From Mixta intestinalis (lineage in GTDB: Bacteria > Pseudomonadota > Gammaproteobacteria > Enterobacterales > Enterobacteriaceae): a stretch of DNA of 64,000 nt. Location: assembly GCF_009914055.1 (NCBI RefSeq), contig NZ_CP028271.1:1860001-1924000 (forward strand). The letters run 5' to 3'. Made by a program: the position numbers and the translations under genes. Shown in pieces: positions 15,849 through 24,489 of this stretch. The notes below the pieces were generated by a model. The model worked only from the letters and a program-made list of their open reading frames with translations, did not search any database and was not told where the DNA came from. Every line of letters begins with the position of its first letter. The first letter of the stretch is position 1.

Positions 15849-17525
15849 TTAATCCAGCCAGCAGATTTGATTACGGCCACGCTGCTTCGCCATATAGAGC
15901 CGACGGTCAGCAACCGGCTGTAGTTTCTCAATATCCCAGCTTCCCTGCTCCTGACTGCTAACCACGCCAAACGAAGCGGTAATAAGTAGAGAATGTTTCT
16001 CATCAATTTCCAGCTTTGCGGCAGCCAGCGTGCTACGTATCCGTTCCGCTACTTTACTCGCCTCTTGCCCATCGGTTTCGGGTAGCACGATACAAAACTC
16101 TTCCCCACCGATGCGCCCACACAGATCGCTGGCTCGCAGCTGTGACAGGATCACCGTGGCCGTATGCTGCAACGCCCGATCGCCAATATGATGCCCCCAG
16201 GTATCATTTACCTGTTTAAAATGATCGATATCCAGCTGTATTAAAGCCAACGGCTGCTGGTGAAGCTCACACAGCGCACAGAGAGGATTTGCCTGCTCAA
16301 AAAAGGTTCCCCGATTTAACAGCTGCGTCAGTGGATCATAGCTGGCGCGCTGATAAAGATTGCGCTGTAGCTTCAACAGCTTATCTACCAGGCGTTCAAC
16401 GGTTAGCCAGGCAAGCAGCAGCATTAAGGTAAAAAACAGCCAGATGATCAGCAGAACCAGCGTAACGCGCCCGGTTTCGCCCTGAATACCTTCCTTCAGG
16501 GACTGTACGCTAAGCAGAAGGCCATCAAAATTATGCATGCGCGTCCAGCTGACAAAACGACTGCCAATGCGTAACTGCCCCCTGCTACCCTGCGCCATCT
16601 GCTGACGCAGCTGCTCGCGCTCCGCCGCATCAAAGAGCGCCTCTGCGTCCCGCAAGGGAATACTGCCGGAGGCGGCCAGTGGTTTCCTCGCGCGATCTAA
16701 TAACAGCACGGTATCCTGCCCGCCGACAGGTATTGCCTGCCGTAAGTAGGTATAAATCTTGTCGCTGGCAAAATCCATCGCCAGCACGCCGTACCAGTAG
16801 TTATCATCATCAACCGGCACGCTAACTGTAACCACCACGCCCCCATTAAGGCTGTCAGGATAAGAGGCGGTCCAGCGCAGCCGACGGGTTGGGTTACGCT
16901 CAGGCATCATATCGGTGAAATAGGCACGATGGATCATGGTGTAATAACTGGACAATATCTGCTGGCTATCGACGGGAGGAACAGAACTGATAAAAAAACC
17001 AGCTCGTGACAGATACCACAGACGTTGTTCGAAATCTTTTTCAGGTTCAGTAAATTGCAGTATAAAGCTGAATTCCAGTGCAGCGCGAAGCTCATTCTGG
17101 AGCCGATAGCCATTGCTGCGATCGAGCAGCGCTAAAGAACGCAGCCACAGATCGGAAACGCCGTTCAGCGGCATATTGCGCTGCGTGTTCACGTTCAGAC
17201 TCCAGCTCGGCTGCAAGCGCAGCTCATTGAACAAGCGTATAGCGTACCGGCTGTCATTTGTATCCCGCGGGTTGGCCAGCGCATATTGCAACATACGACG
17301 GTAAAACAGCAGGCTATCAAGGCTAAACTGAAATTGACGCTCCAGCCGATCGGCCACGGCAGAAAGTTTAATCTGTCGTTCCGTTTCATAGGTTTCTTTC
17401 AGCACCAACACTTCACGCCAGGTCAGAAAGGTAGAGAAAAACAAAACCAGGATAAAGCAGAGGTGAACAATAGCATGTGGATGCCGTTCCGATCTCAGGC
17501 GGCGAAACAAAGAATTAATCAACAC
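15849..17525 (-). CDS. dgcQ: Diguanylate cyclase DgcQ (YedQ)
   Basis: 558-residue inner-membrane c-di-GMP synthase. TM1 lies at about 19-37, then a long periplasmic sensor domain with YVSRAGF-like and VSVPVDDDNYWYGVLAMDF segments shared with E. coli DgcQ, TM2 near 345-370, and a C-terminal GGDEF domain with the active motif GGEEF near residues 466-470. DgcQ promotes cellulose and biofilm formation in E. coli. The gene starts at a GTG; position next to yedP and yodC confirms orthology. Confidence 0.93.
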   Translation of the reverse strand: MLINSLFRRLRSERHPHAIVHLCFILVLFFSTFLTWREVLVLKETYETERQIKLSAVADRLERQFQFSLDSLLFYRRMLQYALANPRDTNDSRYAIRLFNELRLQPSWSLNVNTQRNMPLNGVSDLWLRSLALLDRSNGYRLQNELRAALEFSFILQFTEPEKDFEQRLWYLSRAGFFISSVPPVDSQQILSSYYTMIHRAYFTDMMPERNPTRRLRWTASYPDSLNGGVVVTVSVPVDDDNYWYGVLAMDFASDKIYTYLRQAIPVGGQDTVLLLDRARKPLAASGSIPLRDAEALFDAAEREQLRQQMAQGSRGQLRIGSRFVSWTRMHNFDGLLLSVQSLKEGIQGETGRVTLVLLIIWLFFTLMLLLAWLTVERLVDKLLKLQRNLYQRASYDPLTQLLNRGTFFEQANPLCALCELHQQPLALIQLDIDHFKQVNDTWGHHIGDRALQHTATVILSQLRASDLCGRIGGEEFCIVLPETDGQEASKVAERIRSTLAAAKLEIDEKHSLLITASFGVVSSQEQGSWDIEKLQPVADRRLYMAKQRGRNQICWLD

Positions 17526-17694
17526 GCCTGAGCACTCCCGGTTTAAGCCATGATAACTACAGTGTAGTCACTGTTTTTCACTTATCGTCTGCGGAAAAAG
17601 CTATCCGTCAGAGGAATAGCGGCGCTGTTTCGGTAACACCGGACCCAGGCTGATGTTCGCCTGCGTGACGAGACGGCAACCTGACCGCATCCCG

Positions 17695-17973
17695 CTATTT
17701 TTTAGCACGATCGGATGGCGACGATTTTGCTTCCAGTCTGCGCAGCTTGTTCCACGCCCGGCGAACACCGTGCTGCGCCAGCTCTCCGGCGTAGCGCTCA
17801 AAAATGGCGGTGCGACGGCGCTGCTCGGTACGATTGTCATACCAGATCAATATCCCCCGCAACAGAGTAAAAGCCACGCCCAGCAGATAGCCCCATTCCT
17901 GTAGCGTTAGCCGGTTAAGACAACCTTTTGCCATACCCAACAGCAATACGACGCCGTTCATTATCATCTCCAT
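17695..17973 (-). CDS. Phage holin-like small membrane protein
   Basis: 92-residue peptide with one or two membrane helices (WGYLLGVAFTLLRGILIWYD around residues 27-46) followed by a highly basic tail (NRTEQRRRTA...). This layout matches HP1-family/class II phage holins, which permeabilise the inner membrane. It is read in the same direction as the repressor gene 93 bp upstream, and a copy of the repressor-associated operator lies directly before it. No endolysin or spanin gene was recognised next to it. Confidence 0.6.
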   Translation of the reverse strand: MEMIMNGVVLLLGMAKGCLNRLTLQEWGYLLGVAFTLLRGILIWYDNRTEQRRRTAIFERYAGELAQHGVRRAWNKLRRLEAKSSPSDRAKK

Positions 17974-18004
17974 CCCTTTTCTCCTGACGGTTAAAGGATG
18001 AACT

Positions 18005-18024
18005 AATAATGAACTAAAAGTACA
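18005..18024. promoter_or_regulatory. Candidate repressor operator before the holin-like gene
   Basis: AATAATGAACTAAAAGTACA, 18 of 20 bases identical to the site at 18791-18810 on the other side of the repressor gene. The core TGAAC-N5-GTACA is an imperfect dyad, as expected for an XRE-type dimer. Confidence 0.65.
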
Positions 18025-18066
18025 TTAACGGCAAGCACTATTCGTTCATATTGCTAATGTTAGCGC

Positions 18067-18744
18067 TTATGCCAGATTCTCCCATTTTGCTTCTACCACC
18101 ACGCCAATAATGCGGCAATCATCGTGAATTTCCTGCATTTTATACTCAGGATTCAGCGGTTTAAGGTATTTACGCTCGCCATCTTCGATATAGCGTTTAA
18201 AGGTGGCTTCATTGGCATTGACCAGGCGGGCAACCACCAGTTTACCTGATGTGGCAGGGATATCGGGATCGACAAGGATCATCATACCTTCCGGGATACT
18301 CAGGCCCACGGGCGAAGTCATGGAATCTCCTTTTACCTCCAGCCAGAAGCTGCCTTCGCTGACATGGCGCGTAGTGGCGGGCCAGCGATCGATCTCGGCG
18401 CGTGACCAGGGTTCAACCGCTTCGCTCCAGCGCCCGGCGCTGACCCAGCTGATTAATGGATAGCAGTGGAAAGTACCCGCCTGCGCTACGGCACCCACGT
18501 TATTATCCAGCGTGCTGGTACCAAGCTGTAACCATTCGCGGCTGACATCAAGATAGTCAGCCAGCGCCTGGATTTTACCATCACGCGGCAGGGCTTCACC
18601 GTTCAGCCATTTGCCTACCGCACGCGGCGTCACAGAGAGCGCCCGCGCCAGCAGCACGCCGCGTCCGTGCGCCTCAAGACCTTTACGATTGCAGGCTTCA
18701 ATAAGCCTGGCGGAAAAAGCATGACGATGATTTTCTTCTGACAT
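18067..18744 (-). CDS. LexA/CI-type prophage repressor (XRE + S24 peptidase)
   Basis: 225 residues. An N-terminal helix-turn-helix (about residues 10-70, with LSVTPRAVGKWLNGEALP) is followed by a LexA-like self-cleavage domain. The Ala-Gly cleavage site is at A103-G104 (VSAGRW), the catalytic serine at S141 (KGDSM) and the catalytic lysine at K168 (GKLVVARL), so RecA-stimulated autocleavage should work. It is likely to repress its own promoter and the holin-like gene through the two matching operators. It sits between dgcQ and yodC, where E. coli has no such gene. Confidence 0.9.
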   Translation of the reverse strand: MSEENHRHAFSARLIEACNRKGLEAHGRGVLLARALSVTPRAVGKWLNGEALPRDGKIQALADYLDVSREWLQLGTSTLDNNVGAVAQAGTFHCYPLISWVSAGRWSEAVEPWSRAEIDRWPATTRHVSEGSFWLEVKGDSMTSPVGLSIPEGMMILVDPDIPATSGKLVVARLVNANEATFKRYIEDGERKYLKPLNPEYKMQEIHDDCRIIGVVVEAKWENLA

Positions 18745-18790
18745 GGTTCACCTGGTTCATTCAAGGCGCGCTTTACACGCAAAAAAAGGA

Positions 18791-18810
18791 AATAATGAAC
18801 CAAATGTACA
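18791..18810. promoter_or_regulatory. Candidate repressor operator before the repressor gene
   Basis: AATAATGAACCAAATGTACA, located about 50 bp upstream of the repressor start codon on the minus strand; matches 18005-18024 at 18 of 20 positions. Confidence 0.65.
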
Positions 18811-18855
18811 AAACAGCTATCCGCCAGTCAAGCCTGGCGGACGAGCTGACGAGGC

Positions 18856-19035
18856 TTAGCTGGCAAGCTGGCTGGACGAATGGATAAGAGACAGCTCATC
18901 CCGATGAAACGCTTCGCGTCTTACGCTGTAACCGTCATACCAGCGACACTCGATCATACCACTGGCGATACCAGTCACGATCATCGTCTGACCATTCTCT
19001 TTATGTTTCACTTCATCACTAACGTTGATAAACAC
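18856..19035 (-). CDS. yodC: YodC family small protein (DUF2158)
   Basis: 59-residue protein starting with GTG at 19035, 6 bp after a GGAGG site. The core MIVTGIASGMIECRWYDGYS and REAFHRDEL match E. coli YodC (MIVTGYSSGMVECRWYDGYG, REAFHETEL). Function unknown; an SH3-like small domain is expected. It lies between dgcQ and yedI as in E. coli, apart from the prophage-like insertion. Confidence 0.9.
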   Translation of the reverse strand: MFINVSDEVKHKENGQTMIVTGIASGMIECRWYDGYSVRREAFHRDELSLIHSSSQLAS

Positions 19036-19222
19036 TTGCGGCCTCCTTTGTTAAGCTAAGGTAAAAAAAGTATCCACTATGTATAGCAGGCCGTTTTTAA
19101 ATTTTCCTCTAAGGCAGTTAAAAAGCTGGACGTAACGCGCAATAGCCAGTGAAAATCACGGAATATAAACAAAGCAGATAAAAATTACGCCTGAGTTTGA
19201 ACCGCAGGTGGCTGAAAAAAGA

Positions 19223-19250
19223 CGAAAAAAAACGGACATGCGTCCGTTTT
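19223..19250 (-). terminator. Terminator on the minus strand
   Basis: Perfect stem AAAACGGAC/GTCCGTTTT; read on the minus strand it is followed by eight T residues. It fits the end of the transcript covering yedI and the 43-residue ORF. Confidence 0.85.
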
Positions 19251-19312
19251 ATGGCTATTGCTTAATCCGGCTATACGCTGAAAAAGCGCGAAGCGGGCAT
19301 TAATGCAGGCAA

Positions 19313-19444
19313 CTAAATTTTACAGCCTTCGCAATCCGCTTCATCATCCAGCTCGTCAGGCACTTCGCTGGCTTTTTTTACCGCGTTAGCTTCAGCCGCT
19401 TCCAGCTGTGCATCGATGTCAAATTCAAACATATCGTCATTCAT
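19313..19444 (-). CDS. Small acidic peptide with CxxC, unknown
   Basis: 43 residues, starting ATG at 19444 after a GGAG site, very acidic, with a C-terminal ADCEGCKI that provides a single CxxC pair. It lies 40 bp downstream of yedI on the same strand, and a good terminator follows. No family was recognised; the CxxC pair could bind metal or take part in redox chemistry, which is a guess. Confidence 0.55.
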   Translation of the reverse strand: MNDDMFEFDIDAQLEAAEANAVKKASEVPDELDDEADCEGCKI

Positions 19445-19484
19445 GGCCTGCTCCCGTTAGTGAAATAGCGCCGCTCTTTATACC

Positions 19485-20387
19485 TTAAGCACGCAGTCTG
19501 GCAATCAGATTAACCACCAATAGCACGATCGCACCAATAATAAAGCCCACCACCAGATTCGCGCCGTTCTCCAGAAGTATCGTGACCAGGCCGCTTAAAC
19601 CTTCGCTATAGTGAGCAATAGCATGATGCAGCAGGGGGACGCCATGCACAATAATACCGCCGCCCACCAGAAACATCGCCAGCGTGCCGACAACCGTCAA
19701 TATTTTCATTAACCAGGGCGCTGCCGCCACCAGCGTTTTACCGATAGCCTGCGCAGCCGCTGCCTTTTTTTCGCTCAGCCAGTAACCAAGATCGTCCAGC
19801 TTTACGATGGCGGCCACGATGCCGTAAACGCCGATGGTAACCACAATGGCAATACCAGCCAGCACCAGGATCTGATCCAGCAGCGAGGCGGCGGAAACCA
19901 CCCCTAACGTGATGGTGACAATCTCCGCCGAGAGAATAAAGTCGGTGCGCACCGCCCCTTTGATTTTCTTTTTCTCGTAGCCAACCGGGTCCTGCTCAAT
20001 TAACTTTTTCAGACGCGCCTGGCGTGCCTCAGGCGATTCAGCATTTTTATCGCGATGCAGGCTGTGCATCACCTTCTCCACTCCCTCATAGCAGAGGTAG
20101 GCACCACCGATCATTAACAGCGGCGTAATCGCCCAGGGAGCGAAGGTGCTGATAACCAGCGCCAGCGGCACCAGAATCAGCTTATTGAGGAATGAGCCTT
20201 TAGCGACACCCCAGACCACCGGCAATTCACGGTTCGCCTTGACGCCGGTAACCTGCTGCGCATTCAGCGACAGATCGTCTCCCAGCATTCCTGCGGTCTT
20301 TTTCGCTGCAATTTTTCCCATTACGGAGATGTCATCCAGCAGCGTGGCGATATCATCAAGCAGTGTCAGTAAGCTACTTCCAGCCAA
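19485..20387 (-). CDS. yedI: Inner membrane protein YedI (DUF808)
   Basis: 300-residue polytopic membrane protein of the DUF808 family. The N-terminus MAGSSLLTLLDDIATLLDDI and the segment ANRELPVVWGVAKGSFLNKL are diagnostic. Several helices follow, the last near the C-terminus (VVGFIIGAIVLLVVNLIARL). Its function is unknown. It is divergent from yedA with a small ORF between. Confidence 0.93.
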   Translation of the reverse strand: MAGSSLLTLLDDIATLLDDISVMGKIAAKKTAGMLGDDLSLNAQQVTGVKANRELPVVWGVAKGSFLNKLILVPLALVISTFAPWAITPLLMIGGAYLCYEGVEKVMHSLHRDKNAESPEARQARLKKLIEQDPVGYEKKKIKGAVRTDFILSAEIVTITLGVVSAASLLDQILVLAGIAIVVTIGVYGIVAAIVKLDDLGYWLSEKKAAAAQAIGKTLVAAAPWLMKILTVVGTLAMFLVGGGIIVHGVPLLHHAIAHYSEGLSGLVTILLENGANLVVGFIIGAIVLLVVNLIARLRA

Positions 20388-20402
20388 GTTAGTTTCCTTA
20401 TT

Positions 20403-20672
20403 TTATGGTTCATCGTGCTGACAGCAGGGGCATACTTCAATTTCGCTGACCGCCATATCCGCGATGCCCTCACAGTCCCACTCAACGCGCACCGGCCCCT
20501 TACCGGCGTGGTGGTGTAAATATTTACTCACCGAACTTTCGGTCATGCCGGTGATCTCTTCCGTTGCTATCAGGGTTTCGCCGACATAAATCCGCGCCGT
20601 CGCGTGCGTATTGACCATGCGCTCACCCTGCAACTTATACAGCCGCCTTACCGTCAGCTTAATACTGGACAT
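20403..20672 (-). CDS. Conserved-looking small protein with CPCC, unknown
   Basis: 89 residues from an ATG at 20672 preceded by a GGGGGCGGG stretch. The peptide is beta-rich in appearance and ends with EVCPCCQHDEP, a CxxC pair. It lies 15 bp upstream of yedI on the same strand, so the two may share a transcript. No family was recognised and no E. coli gene occupies this place. Confidence 0.6.
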   Translation of the reverse strand: MSSIKLTVRRLYKLQGERMVNTHATARIYVGETLIATEEITGMTESSVSKYLHHHAGKGPVRVEWDCEGIADMAVSEIEVCPCCQHDEP

Positions 20673-20832
20673 CCCGCCCCCCAGAGTCATCAGGCTAAAA
20701 CAGCGATCTAACCAATTATGGTCTGGTTTGGCAAACTCTGCGCCAGATCGCATTGTGGTAACCGGAAAAAATCAGGTAATTTTTCTGCTTTCGTGGCAGA
20801 TTAAAGCCTTTGATTATCATCGGATTGAAAAA

Positions 20833-21753
20833 ATGTCTCGCTCCACCTCCTCGCTGCTGCCGCTTTCTCTGGCGCTGTTTACCTTGTATATCGTCTGGGG
20901 CTCAACCTATTTTGTTATTCGTCTTGGCGTGGAGAGCTGGCCGCCGCTGCTGCTCGCGGGCCTGCGCTTTCTGCTTGCCGGGCTGATCCTGTTTATCTTT
21001 CTGCGCTGGCGCGGCCAGCCGCTGCCGACGCTTCGGGCGACGATTAACGCAGGTCTGATTGGTCTGCTGCTGCTGGCGGTAGGTAACGGCCTGGTTACGC
21101 TGGCTGAACATCAACAGGTTCCATCAGGCCTGGCGGCGGTGATGGTAGCGACGGTGCCGTTATTCGCTATGTGCTTTAGCCGACTGTTCGGTATCCGCAC
21201 ACGCAAAATTGAGTGGCTGGGTATTCTGGTAGGTCTGGCAGGCATCATTCTGCTGAACAGCGGTGGCCATCTGGCGGGCAATCCACAGGGCGCGCTGCTG
21301 GTGCTGACGGCGGCGCTGAGCTGGGCGTTCGGTTCGGTTCTCGGCTCGCGCATTACCCTGCCGACCGGTGCGATGGCGGGCGCGATTGAAATGTTGGTGG
21401 CGGGCGTGGCGCTGCTGCTAGCCAGCGTGCTGAGCGGTGAACGCCTCACCGCACTGCCCGATTTGCAGGGTTTTCTTTCGCTGGGCTATCTGATGCTGTT
21501 TGGCTCAATTATCGCCATTAACGCCTATATGTATCTGATCCGTAACGTCACGCCTGCGGTAGCAACCAGCTACGCCTACGTGAATCCGGTTGTGGCAGTG
21601 CTGCTGGGTACTTCTTTTGGCGACGAGATGCTGACGCCTCGCGAATGGCTGGCGCTGGCTATCATTATTTTCGCCGTAGTGCTGGTAACGCTGGGGAAAA
21701 CCCTGTTCCCGGCGCGCTCCTCCGTCACCGCGCCCCGTAAAGAGTCAGACTAA
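20833..21753 (+). CDS. yedA: EamA/DMT-family transporter YedA
   Basis: 306-residue drug/metabolite transporter with ten predicted helices in two EamA repeats. The start MSRSTSSLLPLSLALFTLYI and the following VWGSTYFVIRLGVESWPP match YedA. Substrate is not established; amino-acid or metabolite efflux is usual in the family. The ATG at 20833 is used; the longer frame from 20611 runs antisense through the neighbouring gene. Confidence 0.9.
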   Translation: MSRSTSSLLPLSLALFTLYIVWGSTYFVIRLGVESWPPLLLAGLRFLLAGLILFIFLRWRGQPLPTLRATINAGLIGLLLLAVGNGLVTLAEHQQVPSGLAAVMVATVPLFAMCFSRLFGIRTRKIEWLGILVGLAGIILLNSGGHLAGNPQGALLVLTAALSWAFGSVLGSRITLPTGAMAGAIEMLVAGVALLLASVLSGERLTALPDLQGFLSLGYLMLFGSIIAINAYMYLIRNVTPAVATSYAYVNPVVAVLLGTSFGDEMLTPREWLALAIIIFAVVLVTLGKTLFPARSSVTAPRKESD

Positions 21754-21807
21754 GCGAAGCGCTATAAGCTGCGCCTCTTCAGCTTCTGCTGGCGGGCGCG
21801 GCTCCAG

Positions 21808-22290
21808 CTATTCCGCCGGTAGCGTGAGCGGATGCATGCCCTGATGATCGATGGCAGCATTACTGTCGCTGGCGAGCAACCACTCCTCCAGACGGCTGAT
21901 AATTGCCTCATCATCCAGCCTCAGCTTACCGCGCAGTGCGCATTCCCACACCACCAGCACTTTCCATTGCTGCTGTGTTAGCTGGGCAACGTGGCGGCGA
22001 TCGCGCTCTACATTGCTGCCGATTTTCCCCATCCAGAAGGCGGTACGGGTAGCGGGTACTTTGAACAGATAACAGTGGTGGTGATGCCAGAAGCATCCAT
22101 GTACGAAAATAATCGCCCGCTGTTCTTCCAGAACAAAATCGGGCCGCCCCGCCAGGTTTTTATCCTGAACCCGATAGTGAAATCCGCGATCGGTTAACAG
22201 CTCGCCCAGACGCTGCTCGATGGCGGTATCACGCGTGCGGATGGCGCGCATATTTTTACTGCGCACCGCGGCGGAATGCACATCAGCCAT
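21808..22290 (-). CDS. vsr: Very short patch repair endonuclease Vsr
   Basis: 160-residue endonuclease that nicks 5' of T in T:G mismatches arising by deamination of 5-methylcytosine at Dcm sites. Visible features: KNMRAIRTRDTAIE start, the metal-binding aspartate in GRPDFVL, and VHGCFWHHHHCYLFKVPATR with the zinc-binding and catalytic histidines. It is downstream of dcm on the same strand but separated by 142 bp, whereas in E. coli the two genes overlap. Confidence 0.96.
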   Translation of the reverse strand: MADVHSAAVRSKNMRAIRTRDTAIEQRLGELLTDRGFHYRVQDKNLAGRPDFVLEEQRAIIFVHGCFWHHHHCYLFKVPATRTAFWMGKIGSNVERDRRHVAQLTQQQWKVLVVWECALRGKLRLDDEAIISRLEEWLLASDSNAAIDHQGMHPLTLPAE

Positions 22291-22432
22291 AGCAATTTCT
22301 CCTTTTCACCTGCTAACAGTGTATGCGCCAGAAGGGAAAAGCAGCAAATTACCGGTGCGCCTGTTGTAATAATTTACAAGCGCACCTTCTTAACTGCCAG
22401 GCTAAAGCCAGCATTTTGCTGTGGCCTGTGCA

Positions 22433-23842
22433 CTATCGCTTACTGACCGCCTCGGCAATCCACGGCTGTAGCAGCTGCGCGACAGCGGCAAAGACCGGCA
22501 CGATCACCGAGTTGCCGAACTGACGATAGGCCTGAGTATCGGAAACCGGAATGCGGAACCTTTTCCCTTCCGGCGTTTCGAACCCCATCAGCCGGGCGCA
22601 TTCACGCGGCGTCAGCCGCCGGGGACGACGCAGCTGATTTTCTGGATGATTAAAATCCTTCTCGCCCAGAGCGCGATCCCAGCCGCGATCGATCAAAATT
22701 TCCGAACCATCTTTGTAGTAACGCGCCGACAGCGTGCGCACCACGCCATGTGCGCTGGCCGGATCGAACAGGCCATAGCCGAAGCCGTTACCCTTCGCCT
22801 GATGCTTACGCGCATAGTTATAGAGATATTTCCACAGCGTCGGCGTCAGAATATATTTCTCATCAACCTGCGGCTCCAGCAGCTCCGCCAGCGTGCGCCG
22901 CCGCTGCGGCCAGAAGCGTGAGATATCGCGCAGGGTAAAGCCCGGTTTCAGGTGTAAATCGCGTCGGAACCCCACCAGCACGATACGTTCGCGATGCTGC
23001 GGCAGAAAATGCTGACCGTCGATGATTTTCGGATCTGGCCCGGTGGCATCAGCATCCGCTATCTCGTAGCCCAGCTCATCCAGCGTCTGCATAATAATGC
23101 GAAAGGTATTGCCTTTATCATGACTTTTCAGGTTTTTGACATTTTCCAGCACGAAGATGGCCGTTTTTTTCGCGGCGATAATGCGCGCGACGTCGAAAAA
23201 CAGCGTGCCCTGCGCCTCGCAGGCAAAACCGTGAGCGCGTCCAAGCGCATTTTTCTTGGAGACGCCTGCCAGCGAAAAGGGCTGACAGGGAAAGCCCGCC
23301 AGCAGTACATCATGATCCGGGATGCTTTCATCAATATGCCGCCACGCCGTTTGCTCATCAATATCAGCATGCTGGCTTAGGGTGACGTCACGAATATCCT
23401 GATTAAAGCGATGCTGCTGCTCGTCACAGTACCAGTTCGCTTTATAGGTACGCACCGCATGTTTATTCCATTCGCTGGTGAATACGCACTGACCGCCGAT
23501 AGCTTCAAAACCGCTACGAATTCCGCCGATACCGGCAAACAAATCGATAAAGCGAAAAGCGTAATCAGGATGATGCGTCGGCGGCGCGGGCAGCATCTGA
23601 CGCAACAGTGCCACTTCTGCGGCGGTTAGCGATCGCTGGCTTCCCTTTCCCGCCAGCCAGCGGCCCAGCGATTCGCGCGTCCATTCATGCTGATTAAGCT
23701 GACGCAAACAGGCCGCAACGCTTTTCCGATCGTAAACGTCCAGCACCTTTTGCAACAATGCCTGATCTTCCAGCCGCTTCTGCTGCGCATCTGCCTGCGC
23801 CTGTTGCGCCAGCCGTAGCGCCACTTCATCAAATTCGCTCAT
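22433..23842 (-). CDS. dcm: DNA-cytosine methyltransferase Dcm
   Basis: 469-residue C5-methyltransferase. Motif I FIDLFAGIGGIRSGFE, motif IV GFPCQPFS (catalytic Cys), motif VI FVLENVKN and motif IX/X QFGNSVIVPV are all present. The N-terminal extension of about 85 residues before motif I is typical of Dcm. It should methylate the second C of CCWGG. Its partner vsr follows, indicating a housekeeping methylation/repair pair rather than a restriction system; no restriction endonuclease gene is nearby. Confidence 0.96.
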   Translation of the reverse strand: MSEFDEVALRLAQQAQADAQQKRLEDQALLQKVLDVYDRKSVAACLRQLNQHEWTRESLGRWLAGKGSQRSLTAAEVALLRQMLPAPPTHHPDYAFRFIDLFAGIGGIRSGFEAIGGQCVFTSEWNKHAVRTYKANWYCDEQQHRFNQDIRDVTLSQHADIDEQTAWRHIDESIPDHDVLLAGFPCQPFSLAGVSKKNALGRAHGFACEAQGTLFFDVARIIAAKKTAIFVLENVKNLKSHDKGNTFRIIMQTLDELGYEIADADATGPDPKIIDGQHFLPQHRERIVLVGFRRDLHLKPGFTLRDISRFWPQRRRTLAELLEPQVDEKYILTPTLWKYLYNYARKHQAKGNGFGYGLFDPASAHGVVRTLSARYYKDGSEILIDRGWDRALGEKDFNHPENQLRRPRRLTPRECARLMGFETPEGKRFRIPVSDTQAYRQFGNSVIVPVFAAVAQLLQPWIAEAVSKR

Positions 23843-24141
23843 AACTTTGCTGTTTTGGTAAAAAGTGCGGCAAGTGTATCACCAGTTTGACCCAGCGCTC
23901 TATCAGATAGCATTCCGCTTTGCTGCTTATGCGTTCTGCGTCCCGTCGCGCTGAAATAATCAGCGTCAGCCCGTCCTGGATAAAACTGGGCAAACCTGAA
24001 TACACAGAAGAACACAGGTACAGGGTTTGTGGGTGGTCAGGCAGAAGTGAATAAGGCGCTGACGCAGTAAAGCGCCCTCGCCTTAAAAAAGAGGAGGCAA
24101 CTGGCGCTGCACCTTTCATAAAGCGCGCCGGTTTATGTAGG
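23843..24141. other. dcm upstream region
   Basis: About 300 bp upstream of dcm. A 96-codon minus-strand frame exists but has no recognisable similarity, overlaps the dcm start and lacks a convincing ribosome-binding site. Otherwise nothing was recognised. Confidence 0.4.
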
Positions 24142-24420
24142 CTATTTTTTCTTTTTGCCTTTCTTCAGCAGCGTGCGGAGCTGTTTGAGTTCGCTGCTGG
24201 TAAGCTGAGGCGTCGGTTCTTCCTGCGTTTCCTCCTCCAGGGTTGCCAACTCTGCCGTGTGTGAGCTGTCGATTGCCGGGTGAGGCTGATTTAACAGGCT
24301 GGTCTGCAAACGCTGGCTTACTTCCTCACTCAGCGAAAGCTGCTTTTCCAGCGCCAGCGTTTTTAACGTTTCTTTTAATGCGGGATCAATTTTGATCGTT
24401 AAGCTAACCGTTTCACTCAT
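24142..24420 (-). CDS. Ribbon-helix-helix-like small protein
   Basis: 92 residues. The N-terminus SETVSLTIKIDPALKETLKT plus EKQLSLSEEVSQRL fits an Arc/MetJ-type ribbon-helix-helix: one beta strand then two helices. An acidic linker and a very basic C-terminus (LLKKGKKKK) follow. The ATG at 24420 has an AGGAGA site. It could be a DNA-binding regulator or a TraY-like protein; no toxin partner is adjacent, so an antitoxin role is not supported. Confidence 0.65.
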   Translation of the reverse strand: MSETVSLTIKIDPALKETLKTLALEKQLSLSEEVSQRLQTSLLNQPHPAIDSSHTAELATLEEETQEEPTPQLTSSELKQLRTLLKKGKKKK

Positions 24421-24489
24421 ACCGTTTCTCCTGATTGTTTGGCTCATCCTGGCGGAACGGGAGTAAATTTAACAGACTGTCACAAAAAT

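Noticed and set aside
17601..17694. Possible spanin or lysis gene downstream of the holin-like gene
   Set aside because: The short frame there lacks a lipobox, a signal peptide and any recognisable spanin pattern.
21808..23842. Possible restriction-modification system at dcm
   Set aside because: The partner gene is the repair enzyme vsr, and no restriction endonuclease gene is adjacent; this is the housekeeping Dcm/Vsr pair.
23829..24119. Minus-strand frame of 96 codons upstream of dcm
   Set aside because: No similarity recognised, overlaps the dcm start, and residue pattern looks random.
24142..24420. Possible antitoxin of a toxin-antitoxin pair
   Set aside because: The ribbon-helix-helix-like fold fits, but no small toxin gene lies on either side.
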